Assembly: GCA_025453595.1 (NCBI GenBank)
Contig: JALOQB010000004.1
Location: 1-47,116, forward strand
Direction of reading: 5' to 3'
From: Polyangiaceae bacterium
GTDB lineage: Bacteria; Myxococcota_A; Polyangia; Polyangiales; Polyangiaceae
Length of the DNA stretch: 47,116 nucleotides
Within the stretch, counting starts at the first letter, position 1, and each line of letters opens with the position of its first letter. Of this stretch, positions 24,443 to 32,261 are shown piece by piece. The position numbers were made by a program, and so were the translations under genes. The notes beneath the pieces are model-generated. The model was given only the letters and a program-made list of their open reading frames with translations, made no database searches and had not been told where the DNA came from.

Positions 24443-25800
24443 GGGAAAACATCCTCGGCCAAGGTGTCAACGGGAGCGGTTGCTTCGGGAAGCTCAAGGA
24501 GTGCCTCGAGGCCGGAAAGGAAGGGTTTGAAGGCCGCGTCAAACTGTTCTCGCGTCAAGGACTCGGGCTCCCTGGGGTCCCAGCCCATGAGCTCGCGGCG
24601 CCAGTAAATAGGCAGCGGGTGGTGGGGCGCCTGATCGTCAATAATCTGGAAGTTGAAGGCCTCAGCGTCGGGGCCGTCCTCTGCCTCGTAGAGAAACGAG
24701 GCGAAGGTGCTGTGGGCGTTCTGGGTAAGCCGCCCGAGGTAGGTTTTTCTTTCTGTCTCCGGGATCATCGCCGCCACCACACGGAGGCGCTCGCGGAACG
24801 GTGCGAGGACGCGCCTGTCGCGCTGCCAGCAGGAGAAAAGCAGGCGGTAACCGAGCCAGGTCTGCTCGCTGTCGCTGGCGAAGAGCAGCACGGTGCTGCC
24901 GAGCCTGGGAATCGTGGCCGCTGATAGCTCGTGCAGGCCCGCCCGACTGTCGAGCAAGATGACATCCGGCGAGAGTTCGGCCTCAAGAGCTCGCAGCATC
25001 GCATCAAGCCGGTGGGCCAGGTCGTGGCCCGAGAGGGACGCATAGAGGCGCCCCAGCTTCGCCACGTACGAGCCGTCGCGGAGCAGGTCACCCAGTCGTT
25101 CGGTCGGCTCGTTGAGCGGAGCAGAGCGCCGCCCCAGGGCCGGGACCACGAAGATCTCACCGCGAGCCCCCGGCCGTGTCGTCAGCGGGCTAGCCGAGTG
25201 CATGGTCGGCAGAACCGCGTCTTGCTGCCCGAAGGTCTCTTCCACGAGCCAGTCGGCCACACCGTGATCCGGCAGGTTGTCGATGGGGAGCAGGAGACTG
25301 GTGATCCCGGGAGACTCCAGGTCCAGGTCAACGACCAGTACCCGGCGATTCTGACCGGCAAAATGCTGCGCGGTGGCCACCAGCGCTGTCGAGCGACCGA
25401 CGCCGCCTTTCAGGCCAAAAAAGGTGACCCGAGGAGGGGCCTCCTCGGCACGCGGAACGGCGGGGGCTTCCCAGAGCTGTTCGGAGGCCAGGCGCTCGAC
25501 CACATAGACCGCGAGGTCGTGCTTCTCGGAGGAGGGGGCGACACGCACGCGAACGCGGTGCAGCTCCTCCCACTCTTCCTGCTCTGTTGTCACTGCCACG
25601 CGGGCAGGGCCTGGGCTGTAGGCCCCGAGCGATGCATGCAGGGCGTTGCGCTCTCCCTCGGGAAGCTCTGCTCCGGGAGGGAGCATCAGGCGGATACGGC
25701 CCGAAAGATCTCGCAACAGCGTGGCTTCGCCCCCCAAGGTGCGTCGATGATCGAGGACCCAGCAAACGGCGGCCTGATAGGCGTCATCGAACAGAATCAT
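24439..25800 (-). CDS. ParA/MinD-like ATPase with N-terminal extension
   Basis: A 453-residue protein. Residues 125-440 form a SIMIBI-class ATPase with the deviant Walker A KGGVGRST (131-138), switch I-like DLDLESPG and a DSRAGLHEL Walker B region. Residues 1-120 are an added alpha/beta domain I do not recognise. ParA/MinD relatives dimerise on ATP and move or recruit partners on membranes or DNA. It is the middle gene: 3 bases after the small unknown gene and overlapping the P-loop ATPase gene by four. It is not next to a ParB or partition site, so a chromosome-segregation role is unlikely. Confidence 0.82.
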   Translation of the reverse strand: MILFDDAYQAAVCWVLDHRRTLGGEATLLRDLSGRIRLMLPPGAELPEGERNALHASLGAYSPGPARVAVTTEQEEWEELHRVRVRVAPSSEKHDLAVYVVERLASEQLWEAPAVPRAEEAPPRVTFFGLKGGVGRSTALVATAQHFAGQNRRVLVVDLDLESPGITSLLLPIDNLPDHGVADWLVEETFGQQDAVLPTMHSASPLTTRPGARGEIFVVPALGRRSAPLNEPTERLGDLLRDGSYVAKLGRLYASLSGHDLAHRLDAMLRALEAELSPDVILLDSRAGLHELSAATIPRLGSTVLLFASDSEQTWLGYRLLFSCWQRDRRVLAPFRERLRVVAAMIPETERKTYLGRLTQNAHSTFASFLYEAEDGPDAEAFNFQIIDDQAPHHPLPIYWRRELMGWDPREPESLTREQFDAAFKPFLSGLEALLELPEATAPVDTLAEDVFP

Positions 25801-25803
25801 GGC

Positions 25804-26265
25804 TCAAAACACCATCTCGTCGGACAGGACCTGATGAAGCTTGCGCAAGAAGTCCGCCCGCTCGCGAGCGCGGTGCCCATCCACCGTGCCATTGGGGGCG
25901 TAACGGTGGGCCGTCTCCCAGGAACTGAAGAGCGCAGGTGGCGCGCCGAGCGCTCGCCAGATATGAGCACCCTGGCGGCCTTGGACTGCGCGTTCGAACT
26001 GATCCCACAGCTTGTTAATATGGGGTCGCTGCCCCATTGAATCCCTGGGGAAGTCGCCATCCTCGTCCGGCCTGCACGTCTTGATGTGAAACAGCAACGC
26101 CTTGATACCTGACTCGGCAGCCAGGCCACACAGATGATCGAGCGCCTCCCAGGAGACCACGGTCTTTTTTTGCCTGACGAGTTCATCTAGCCGGGCTGCC
26201 TCTTGCTTGGTGATCGCATGCCAGCGCTCGAATGCGTGCCCGAAGTCAACTCGTTTCGAGGTCAT
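25804..26265 (-). CDS. Small unknown protein, first gene of the ATPase module
   Basis: A 153-residue hydrophilic protein from ATG 26265, preceded by GGAGGG. It is helical at the N-terminus (HAFERWHAITKQEAARLDELV) and has mixed alpha/beta content later, with a conserved-looking HLCGLAAESGIKALLFHIKTC stretch. No signal peptide, membrane segment or catalytic motif is obvious. It leads the operon and ends 3 bases before the ParA-like gene, so it is probably an integral part of the module (adaptor or effector). Confidence 0.7.
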   Translation of the reverse strand: MTSKRVDFGHAFERWHAITKQEAARLDELVRQKKTVVSWEALDHLCGLAAESGIKALLFHIKTCRPDEDGDFPRDSMGQRPHINKLWDQFERAVQGRQGAHIWRALGAPPALFSSWETAHRYAPNGTVDGHRARERADFLRKLHQVLSDEMVF

Positions 26266-26340
26266 CCCTCCGGTTGGCTAGCACTTTCAAGGCTATCGTG
26301 TCGAGTCGTTTACTCGGAGGGGCCGCTGTCCGCGCTCGGT

Positions 26341-26396
26341 CGAGGTCGATTGCGTGTCGGGGCCTCGCAGGTCACGATCTGGAGCGTGTTCTCACC
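26341..26396 (-). pseudogene. Decayed 3' end of a DUF2237 gene
   Basis: About 50 bases align with the 3' end of the intact DUF2237 gene at 27407-27781, for example GAGGTCGAT-GCGTG, AGGTCACGA-CTGGAG and GTTCTC. Read on the minus strand it gives ENTLQIVTCE, against ENALQVVTYE in the intact gene. A 5-base deletion and loss of the stop codon break it. It lies directly downstream of the YbjN-like gene and at the right end of the island, so it is a scar of duplication or insertion. Confidence 0.6.
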
Positions 26397-26796
26397 ACGA
26401 GCGGTAGCGCGAGCGCAGCGATCGTCCCGTGCTTGACTCGGCGAGGGCGGCGCACGCCTCGATCTGGGCACGCAGCAGCGCCTCGTCGAGCCCCTCGAAG
26501 GGTACCCTGGACTTGACGTGCAGGTAGTTGTCTTCCTCGACGAAGCCCGCGAGGGACCCTGGTGGGAGCGCCTCGTTGGCGGCACGCATGTCCGCGTAGA
26601 GCGCGTCGAGATCAACCTCGCTGTTGAGCTCGCAGAGCGTCGCCACCACCCGGAAGTCGGCGTTGTGAATCCCCCCCTGGAAGGACACCCTGTAATGAAA
26701 GCGCCACCACCCGTTGCCCTCGCGGCACTCGCTCGCGGCAAGACCAAGGCCCTCGAGCACCCGCTCGAAGGTCTCTTTCATCTCTTCCTCGCTCAT
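26392..26796 (-). CDS. YbjN-like small protein
   Basis: A 134-residue protein starting MSEEEM. The pattern of an N-terminal helix, WWRFHYRVSFQGG strands, a middle helix and NYLHVKSRVPFEG, then a C-terminal helix, matches the YbjN / type-III-chaperone-like fold. No enzyme motif or signal peptide. ATG 26796 overlaps the stop of the upstream membrane-protein gene by four bases (ATGA), which is why it was preferred over ATG 26805. Function unknown. Confidence 0.65.
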   Translation of the reverse strand: MSEEEMKETFERVLEGLGLAASECREGNGWWRFHYRVSFQGGIHNADFRVVATLCELNSEVDLDALYADMRAANEALPPGSLAGFVEEDNYLHVKSRVPFEGLDEALLRAQIEACAALAESSTGRSLRSRYRSW

Positions 26797-27293
26797 CCGA
26801 CCCATTCAAAACTTGTACTACGAGCGCCGCTCGCCCTCCAGGTTTCACGCCGCAGGCGGCGCGCCTGGTGGGGCCGGTGGGGAGAACCCCACGGGCGGGC
26901 TGTGTAGCCAGGGATCGCGATCACCGCGAGCGCCCAGAGCACCAGGCCCAGGGCGCCCATCGCAGGCCACCGCCACCACCAGCCCAGCGCCATCAGTCCG
27001 ACGCCGGGCCAGCCGTACCAGACCATGCCCAGGAACGTGAAGACCCCGTGCTTGAGCAGCGCCCGGGGGTCCTGCCACGCAGGCCACGGGGTCTGCCCGC
27101 GGTGCATGCGGTGCACGATCACGATGCGGTGCCCCATGTTCATCAGCCACCCCACCACCGGCACCAGCAGCCACAGGCCTCCGATCACGAGATCGCGGCG
27201 CGACTCCGCCGACTGGAGCGGGAAGCGGAGCGAGCTGGCGAGCGTGAGCGGGTGCCGCACGTCGATCGCATCCGGTGGGCGCGGGCTGGTCAC
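26793..27293 (-). CDS. DUF4013-like membrane protein
   Basis: A 166-residue protein beginning at GTG 27293. It has three or four hydrophobic segments (near residues 35-55, 80-105 and 105-130) and the LNMGHR...HRGQTPWPAW motif that characterises DUF4013 proteins. The C-terminal 25 residues are basic and cytoplasmic. The longer open frame upstream is antisense to the DUF2237 gene and is not coding. It is coupled to the YbjN-like gene by a four-base overlap. Function unknown. Confidence 0.7.
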   Translation of the reverse strand: MTSPRPPDAIDVRHPLTLASSLRFPLQSAESRRDLVIGGLWLLVPVVGWLMNMGHRIVIVHRMHRGQTPWPAWQDPRALLKHGVFTFLGMVWYGWPGVGLMALGWWWRWPAMGALGLVLWALAVIAIPGYTARPWGSPHRPHQARRLRRETWRASGARSTSFEWVG

Positions 27294-27406
27294 CAGGGGG
27301 GCCTCTTGTGTGGAGCATAGCCCAGGGGGGCCCCATCGGCAGGATGTCGCGGGAGAAGGCCGGATTTCAAGGTGCCCTGGCCCCCGCCCCTGGGGCCGCG
27401 CCTGGC

Positions 27407-27781
27407 TCAGTTGAGGTCGATGGCGTGCCGGGCGAGATCTTCGTAGGTCACGACCTGGAGGGCGTTCTCGTGGGTGGCAGCCAGGAGCACCGGGGGGGCG
27501 ACGCCGGCGTCGAGGGCCTCCTTCCAGCGGGAGACGCAGAGGCACCAGCGGTCGCCGGGCTTGAGTCCGGGGAATCCATACTCTGGCGCGGGGGTCATCA
27601 GGTCGTTGCCGCGGCTGCGGGAGAACTCGAGGAACTCGAGGGTGACCCGGGCACAGACGGTGTGCTTGCCCCGGTCGTCGGGGCCCGTGTGGCAGCAGCC
27701 ATCGCGGTAAAAGCCTGTCTTGGGTTCGTTGCCGCAGGTGCCCAGGGGGCGCCCCAGCACGCTCTTTCCTTCTCGCCTCAT
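27407..27781 (-). CDS. DUF2237 family protein
   Basis: A 124-residue protein matching DUF2237 along its whole length: VLGRPLGTC, TGFYRDGCCHTGPDDRGKHTVCA, LEFLEFSRSRGNDL, and PGLKPGDRWCLCVSRW. The Cys-rich core may bind metal; function is not established. ATG 27781 fits the family start. The gap to 27293 (113 bases) contains only G/C-rich runs. A decayed copy of its 3' end lies about 1 kb away at 26341. Confidence 0.88.
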   Translation of the reverse strand: MRREGKSVLGRPLGTCGNEPKTGFYRDGCCHTGPDDRGKHTVCARVTLEFLEFSRSRGNDLMTPAPEYGFPGLKPGDRWCLCVSRWKEALDAGVAPPVLLAATHENALQVVTYEDLARHAIDLN

Positions 27782-27839
27782 GGCGCTGTTCTGTCACGGA
27801 GAGCGCGGGGCCGTCCATGCCGCAGGATGCACCCGGGGT

Positions 27840-29072
27840 TCAACCGCGGGCAGGGCGCGAGGCCAGGGCCTTCTGCAGCGAGGTGACCTCCTGCTCCAGG
27901 CGACGGATCGAGGCTTCCACGAGGGGAAGGGAGCGGCGCGCCTCCGCGGCGGCCTGGGCGGCCTCCTGGCCCTTGCGCTGGGCCTCGGCCAGGGCCCCCC
28001 GATCGCCCCGGGCCCGGGCGCTCTCGGCCTGCTGGCGGTGGACCTCGCCGTTGCGGGTGTGAACATCGAGGTTCTGCGTGAGCACGCGCTGCTGCTCCTG
28101 GCGCATGGTCAGGGTCGATTCGGCGACCTTTTGCCGCGTGATCAGCTCGGCCCGCTCGACCTCGATGGCGCGAGCGTGGGCGTCGATGAGGGAGGTGTCG
28201 GCGTAGCCGAGGCCCGCGGGCGCCGGGGCCAGGATGGCGCGGCCGAGGAGGGGGCGGGGGGCGGTCAGGGTTCCCTGCTCGTCGAAGAGCCGCTGCAGGG
28301 GGCGATGGACGCGCTCCTTGCTTTTTTCCAGGCGAATCCGGGCGCGGGTGCCGGCGGCGTAGGCGTCCACCTCGTCCCCCGGGGACTGGACCAGCTGCTC
28401 CAGGAAGGCCGCGGCGCCCTGATCGCTGGCCTTCCCCTGGGAGAAGTGGGGGTCCCGGAGGGTAGCGTGGGTCAGCTCGTGGATCAGGGTCTCGTAGGCG
28501 GTGGCCAGGTCCAGCCCCCGGACCAGGCAGATACGGGGGATCATGCTGCGCTTGATCAGCACGTAATCAGGGAAATCTTTCCGGGTATGGCGCAGCAGGG
28601 CGGGGTCCGCGAGGGCCTGATCGAACTGGGCCTGGGCCCGCGGAGAAAGCTTGCCGGCGGCGAGGGACTCGATATCGAGGGAGAACACCGCCAGGTCAAA
28701 ATCGAAGAAGGTGTGGCCGCCGGAGTCGCGGGGGGTATCTTCCGGGCAGATCGAGAAAAGGGGGAACAGATCGCCAGGGCCCTCGCGGCGAAAATCCCGG
28801 GCAGCCCGCTCGACCAGGGCGATGGCCTCCGGGTCCTGGGCGACCAGGTCGAGGAGGCGCTCGAAGTGCGCTCGTTTGAAGGAGGAGCTGCCGCCGAGCC
28901 AGTCGTCCCGGAGGGCTGCGGCCGGGGGAGGGCGGCGCCCCAGGAGCGGCGCGGACGGAGGGGGGCGGCCGCAGGAGGCCAGCAGCACCAGGCTCAAGAG
29001 CAGGGGCCAGAGGCGCGTCAGCAAGGTGAGCCAGAGGGTAGCAGAGCGGAGGCCTCGCGCCGCAGGTCTCAT
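27840..29072 (-). CDS. Lipoprotein with HELTH metalloprotease motif and coiled-coil tail
   Basis: A 410-residue lipoprotein (LLASC, Cys34). The middle contains LIHELTHATL (His198-Glu-Leu-Thr-His202), a gluzincin-type zinc site, preceded by DYVLIKRS as a likely edge strand. The C-terminal 110 residues are a long Arg/Glu/Ala coiled coil. It is probably an envelope-anchored peptidase; it resembles predicted aminopeptidases of the DUF4157/aminopeptidase type, without a firm family. The start is uncertain: GGAGG abuts ATG 29072 with no spacing, and TTG 29024 would also give a clean signal peptide. A hairpin covers the start region. Confidence 0.75.
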   Translation of the reverse strand: MRPAARGLRSATLWLTLLTRLWPLLLSLVLLASCGRPPPSAPLLGRRPPPAAALRDDWLGGSSSFKRAHFERLLDLVAQDPEAIALVERAARDFRREGPGDLFPLFSICPEDTPRDSGGHTFFDFDLAVFSLDIESLAAGKLSPRAQAQFDQALADPALLRHTRKDFPDYVLIKRSMIPRICLVRGLDLATAYETLIHELTHATLRDPHFSQGKASDQGAAAFLEQLVQSPGDEVDAYAAGTRARIRLEKSKERVHRPLQRLFDEQGTLTAPRPLLGRAILAPAPAGLGYADTSLIDAHARAIEVERAELITRQKVAESTLTMRQEQQRVLTQNLDVHTRNGEVHRQQAESARARGDRGALAEAQRKGQEAAQAAAEARRSLPLVEASIRRLEQEVTSLQKALASRPARG

Positions 29073-29116
29073 CCTCCCAACGGGTCAGAGTGGTCGCCTT
29101 GATGCGTTGGGAGGAT
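29071..29116 (-). promoter_or_regulatory. Inverted repeat covering ribosome site and start of the metalloprotease gene
   Basis: ATCCTCCCAAC (29071-29081) and GTTGGGAGGAT (29106-29116) pair perfectly over 11 bases with a 24-base loop. In the minus-strand mRNA the downstream arm contains the GGGAGG ribosome site and the first two bases of ATG 29072, and the upstream arm begins at the phosphofructokinase stop codon. It could hold translation of the downstream gene closed, or act as a 3' end for the upstream message; no T-run follows. Confidence 0.5.
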
Positions 29117-30417
29117 CAGGCGAGGTGGGGCTGGCCGGTGGCCTCGGTGACCGCGAACCAGGTCTCGCCGGTCGGGTCCATGCGCTTGTGAGAGGAGGTG
29201 ACGAGGTCCAGCGGGATATGGGTGAAGCGCCGGTGCCAGCGTCCGACGATCATGTCGGTCTTGCCGGCGAGGGCGGCGTGGACCGCGTGGCGGGCGAGGG
29301 CGTCGCAGAAGATGCTGTCGCTGGCGTTCGCGGCGACGCTGCGGATCATGTAGCTGGGGTCGATGTACTTGAGCGAGAGGGGCCTGTTGCGTGCCTTGAA
29401 GTGCCTGGTGATGGCTTCGCGCAGGTGCATGCCGATGTCGAGGTCGGCGCTGCCGTAGCGGAGGTTCCCGGAGGCGTCGCGCTCGGCGGCGTCGCCCAGC
29501 AAAGCGGCGCCGCAGCCCTCGGCCACGACGATGACCGCGTGAGAGCGGTGCTCCAGCCGCTGTTCCAGGGCAGCCAGGAGCCCCCGGGGGCCGTCGAGGC
29601 GGAAGGGGATCTCCGGGACCAGGCAGAAGTTGACCTCGCGGCTGGCCAGGGTGGCGGCCGCGGCGATGAAGCCGGCGTCGCGCCCCATGACCTTGACGAG
29701 ACCGACCCCGTTGCGGGTGGCGAGGGCCTCGACGTGGGCCGCGTCCACCGCCTGCCGAGCGATCTCCACGGCGGTCTCGAAGCCAAAGCAGCGGTCCACG
29801 TAGGCGACGTCGTTGTCGATGGTCTTGGGGACGCCGACCACCGCGATCGGTGCGCCGCGCCGGGCGGCCTCCTCGGCGATGGCGTGGGCGCCGCGCAGCG
29901 TGCCGTCGCCGCCGACCGGGAACAGCACGTTGACCCCGAGGTCCTGGAGCCGGTCCACCATGGCCGCGGCCTCCTGCTTGCCGCGGGATTGCCCCAGCAG
30001 GCTGCCCCCTTGCTGGTGGATGTGGGCCACCGCCGCGGGGGTCAGCTCCACCGGCGGTACTCCCTGCCGGGTGAGCCCCTCGTAGCCGTAGCGAAAGCCG
30101 AGGATCCGCGGCACGCCGTACTTGTGGTGGAGCTCGAGCACCAGCGAGCGCACCACGTTGTTGATCCCGGGGCAGAGGCCCCCGCAGGTCACGATGCCGG
30201 CGGTGACCTGGGTGGGCTCGAAGAAGAGCTGTTCCCGGGGGCCGCCGGCCTCGAAGTAGAGCTGCTCCGGGCGGGCCTCGCCCTCGATGCACTCGATCTC
30301 GTAGGCCACCCGGGTCCGATCATCGACGTACCCTGGCAGCGGCGGCCCGAGCCGCAATGGCGACGCAAAGCGCGCTTCCCCCAGGGTCTTGACGCGTAGC
30401 TTCTCTGCCTCTGGCAT
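29116..30417 (-). CDS. pfkA: 6-phosphofructokinase
   Basis: A 433-residue phosphofructokinase phosphorylating fructose 6-phosphate in glycolysis. Motifs: TCGGLCPGINNVVR at the nucleotide site, FPVGGDGTLRGA (GGDGT, the ATP-type form, not GGDD), GVPKTIDNDVAY with the catalytic Asp, and KVMGRDAGFIA. The long N-terminus and PKTIDND place it in the long clade shared with plant and trypanosomatid enzymes. ATG 30417 was chosen; the frame extends only to a TTG at 30453. The following metalloprotease gene starts after an inverted repeat. Confidence 0.93.
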   Translation of the reverse strand: MPEAEKLRVKTLGEARFASPLRLGPPLPGYVDDRTRVAYEIECIEGEARPEQLYFEAGGPREQLFFEPTQVTAGIVTCGGLCPGINNVVRSLVLELHHKYGVPRILGFRYGYEGLTRQGVPPVELTPAAVAHIHQQGGSLLGQSRGKQEAAAMVDRLQDLGVNVLFPVGGDGTLRGAHAIAEEAARRGAPIAVVGVPKTIDNDVAYVDRCFGFETAVEIARQAVDAAHVEALATRNGVGLVKVMGRDAGFIAAAATLASREVNFCLVPEIPFRLDGPRGLLAALEQRLEHRSHAVIVVAEGCGAALLGDAAERDASGNLRYGSADLDIGMHLREAITRHFKARNRPLSLKYIDPSYMIRSVAANASDSIFCDALARHAVHAALAGKTDMIVGRWHRRFTHIPLDLVTSSHKRMDPTGETWFAVTEATGQPHLA

Positions 30418-30457
30418 GCCCCCACGTTTGCCCCCGCAAGCCCCCGCCGACAAGAGT

Positions 30458-30964
30458 CTACGGCGTGGGGACCGGCCCGCTGCAGGTGAGCGCTCCGGTC
30501 CAGCGTTGCGGCGATCCGTCCGGCGCCGCCACGTAAAAAGCGCCAGGGCTCCAGCTCCAGTGATCGGAGAACCCGACCACTTCCTCCTCCTTCTGCGCGT
30601 AGTCGCTCCATCGGCGCACGAGGTGCGGGTTCCCCTCCGCGTCCAGCGTGGTGCGTCGCTCCCGGCGGATCGTGGCTGGAGCGTAGAAGATCATCCCCGC
30701 GGGTGGCGCGCACCACTGGCCCTGCTCCCAGATCCAGCGGCGGGTCAGGGGCTGGTAGAGCCACTGGCCATCCACCCAGACGCGACCCGCTGGTGCTGGC
30801 CCGGGCTCCTCGATCTCGATGGCCGGGGGCGGCGTCTCCACCTCTTGCCAGCGGGTCTGCCGCACCGGATGCTCCCCGTACCGCGGCGTGGGGATGCGCG
30901 CCGCAGCGCCGCAGCCGGGCTGCAACGCCACCACCAGCGCCAGGAGCGTCACCCGTCCAGCCAT
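30458..30964 (-). CDS. Lipoprotein with aromatic WxxGxW repeats
   Basis: A 168-residue lipoprotein (LQPGC, Cys18). It contains repeated WVDGQWLY and WIWEQGQW units and a SDHWSWSPGAFY segment, reminiscent of YXWQ/BcpO-type repeat proteins found in envelope lipoproteins. No catalytic motif. Divergent from the small exported protein at 31093 across 128 bases that hold no obvious palindrome. Confidence 0.75.
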   Translation of the reverse strand: MAGRVTLLALVVALQPGCGAAARIPTPRYGEHPVRQTRWQEVETPPPAIEIEEPGPAPAGRVWVDGQWLYQPLTRRWIWEQGQWCAPPAGMIFYAPATIRRERRTTLDAEGNPHLVRRWSDYAQKEEEVVGFSDHWSWSPGAFYVAAPDGSPQRWTGALTCSGPVPTP

Positions 30965-31092
30965 GCTCGCCTCGCAGTTACCCCGGGGCTGCCAGCGCAG
31001 GAAGACCCTGGCAGCCTCTTGTCGCGGGCAGACTCCTGGTTATCGTGCCGCTGTCCACCGGCAAACGAGGGTGGATCCGGCAAGGGTTTCTT

Positions 31093-31524
31093 TTGACACC
31101 AAGGCTACCTTCTCCTCTGGTACCGTTGCTGCTTTCGTTGCTTGCGGGGGGGCTGGCGCTCCGGGCGCAGCGCGCCGTGCAGGCACCTGCGGATGGGGGC
31201 TCCTGCGCTGCGGATGTGGTGGCGCTGCTGGGGCTTCGAGGTGGTGAGGAGGTGGGTGGGTTCACGGTTCAGGGGGTTTCTTGCCGGGAGCCTCGGGCGG
31301 TGTCCATCGAGCTGCAGGGGGCTCCGGGGGGGCTCTCGGTACAGGTGGTTCCGAGAGGGGCGCGCCCGCATGATCCGCCGGTGCGCACCGAGCGCTGCGA
31401 GCTGTTCTACAGCCACCGGGGTCCGGCCCCCGCGCGGGAGGCCACCCAGAGGGTCCTGGAGGCGGTGGCGCTCCGGGTCCGGGCCGGAGAAAAGGCGGGG
31501 CTTCCGGCGGGCTGGTCGCCCTGA
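31093..31524 (+). CDS. Small exported or anchored protein of unknown function
   Basis: A 143-residue protein. A TTG at 31093 with AAGGG 7 bases upstream gives an N-terminal hydrophobic helix (LVPLLLSLLAGGLAL) that is a signal peptide or anchor. The remainder is a small domain with three Cys residues. I do not recognise the family. The start is uncertain because no ATG or GTG is well placed. Confidence 0.55.
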   Translation: MTPRLPSPLVPLLLSLLAGGLALRAQRAVQAPADGGSCAADVVALLGLRGGEEVGGFTVQGVSCREPRAVSIELQGAPGGLSVQVVPRGARPHDPPVRTERCELFYSHRGPAPAREATQRVLEAVALRVRAGEKAGLPAGWSP

Positions 31525-31577
31525 GCGGGCTGCGTTTTTTTGAGCAGCGGGGGGGGCATTTGGTCCAGGATGGGGGC

Positions 31578-32261
31578 ATGCGTGTCTCCGTCGTCCTCGC
31601 GGCCCACAACGAGGCGGCCACCATCGCGGGGGTGGTTCGTGGGTGCCGCCTCCACACACCATCGATCGCCGAGGTGCTGGTGGTGGACGACGGCTCTTCC
31701 GACGGGACCTCGCGGGAGGCCGAGGGCGCGGGCGCGAGGGTGCTACGCCTGGCGTTCAACCAGGGAAAAGGGGCGGCGTTGCGCCGGGGCATCGAGGAGG
31801 CGGAGGGGGATACGCTGGTCTTTCTGGATGCGGATGGCCAGGATGATCCTGCGGATATTCCGCGGCTCGTGGAGGCACTGAGGCCGGGGGTGGAGCTGGT
31901 GATAGGCTCCCGATTTCTGGGCACCTTCGAGCCGGGGGCGATCACGGCGCTCAACCGTGCGGGGACGCATTTCCTCAACGGGGCCTTCAACCTGCTGTTT
32001 CGCGCCCAGGTGACCGATTGCCTGGCGGGGTTCCGGGTGGTCCGTCGTGCGCCGCTGCTGCGGGCTCCTATCCGTGCGCGTCGCTACGACATCGAGGTGG
32101 AGATCCTGGCCACGGTGCTCCAGCAGGGGGGAGGTGTGGTGGAGGTTCCGGTACGTCGCAAGCCCCGCCAGCACGGGGAGAGTGACCTCCATTCGTTCCG
32201 CGATGGGAGCAGGATCTTGCTGGCGATGGCCCGCAAGCGTCTGGAGCAAGGGACCCTGTGA
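31578..32261 (+). CDS. Family 2 glycosyltransferase (DPM1/polyprenyl-phosphate type)
   Basis: A 227-residue GT-A fold enzyme: VVLAAHNEAATI at the N-terminus, VVDDGSSDGT at 35-44, NQGKGAAL and FLDADGQDDP (DAD at 84-86 for the metal-nucleotide sugar). Size and motifs match dolichol/undecaprenyl-phosphate sugar transferases, here without C-terminal membrane helices. Its stop overlaps the GTG of the epimerase gene (GTGA). It likely loads a sugar on a lipid carrier for the GT-C enzyme or another surface glycan step. Confidence 0.88.
   Translation: MRVSVVLAAHNEAATIAGVVRGCRLHTPSIAEVLVVDDGSSDGTSREAEGAGARVLRLAFNQGKGAALRRGIEEAEGDTLVFLDADGQDDPADIPRLVEALRPGVELVIGSRFLGTFEPGAITALNRAGTHFLNGAFNLLFRAQVTDCLAGFRVVRRAPLLRAPIRARRYDIEVEILATVLQQGGGVVEVPVRRKPRQHGESDLHSFRDGSRILLAMARKRLEQGTL

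Noticed and set aside
24439..25800. A plasmid or chromosome partition locus, because of the ParA-like ATPase.
   Set aside because: No ParB-type gene and no cluster of partition-site repeats is nearby, and the gene is coupled to another ATPase.
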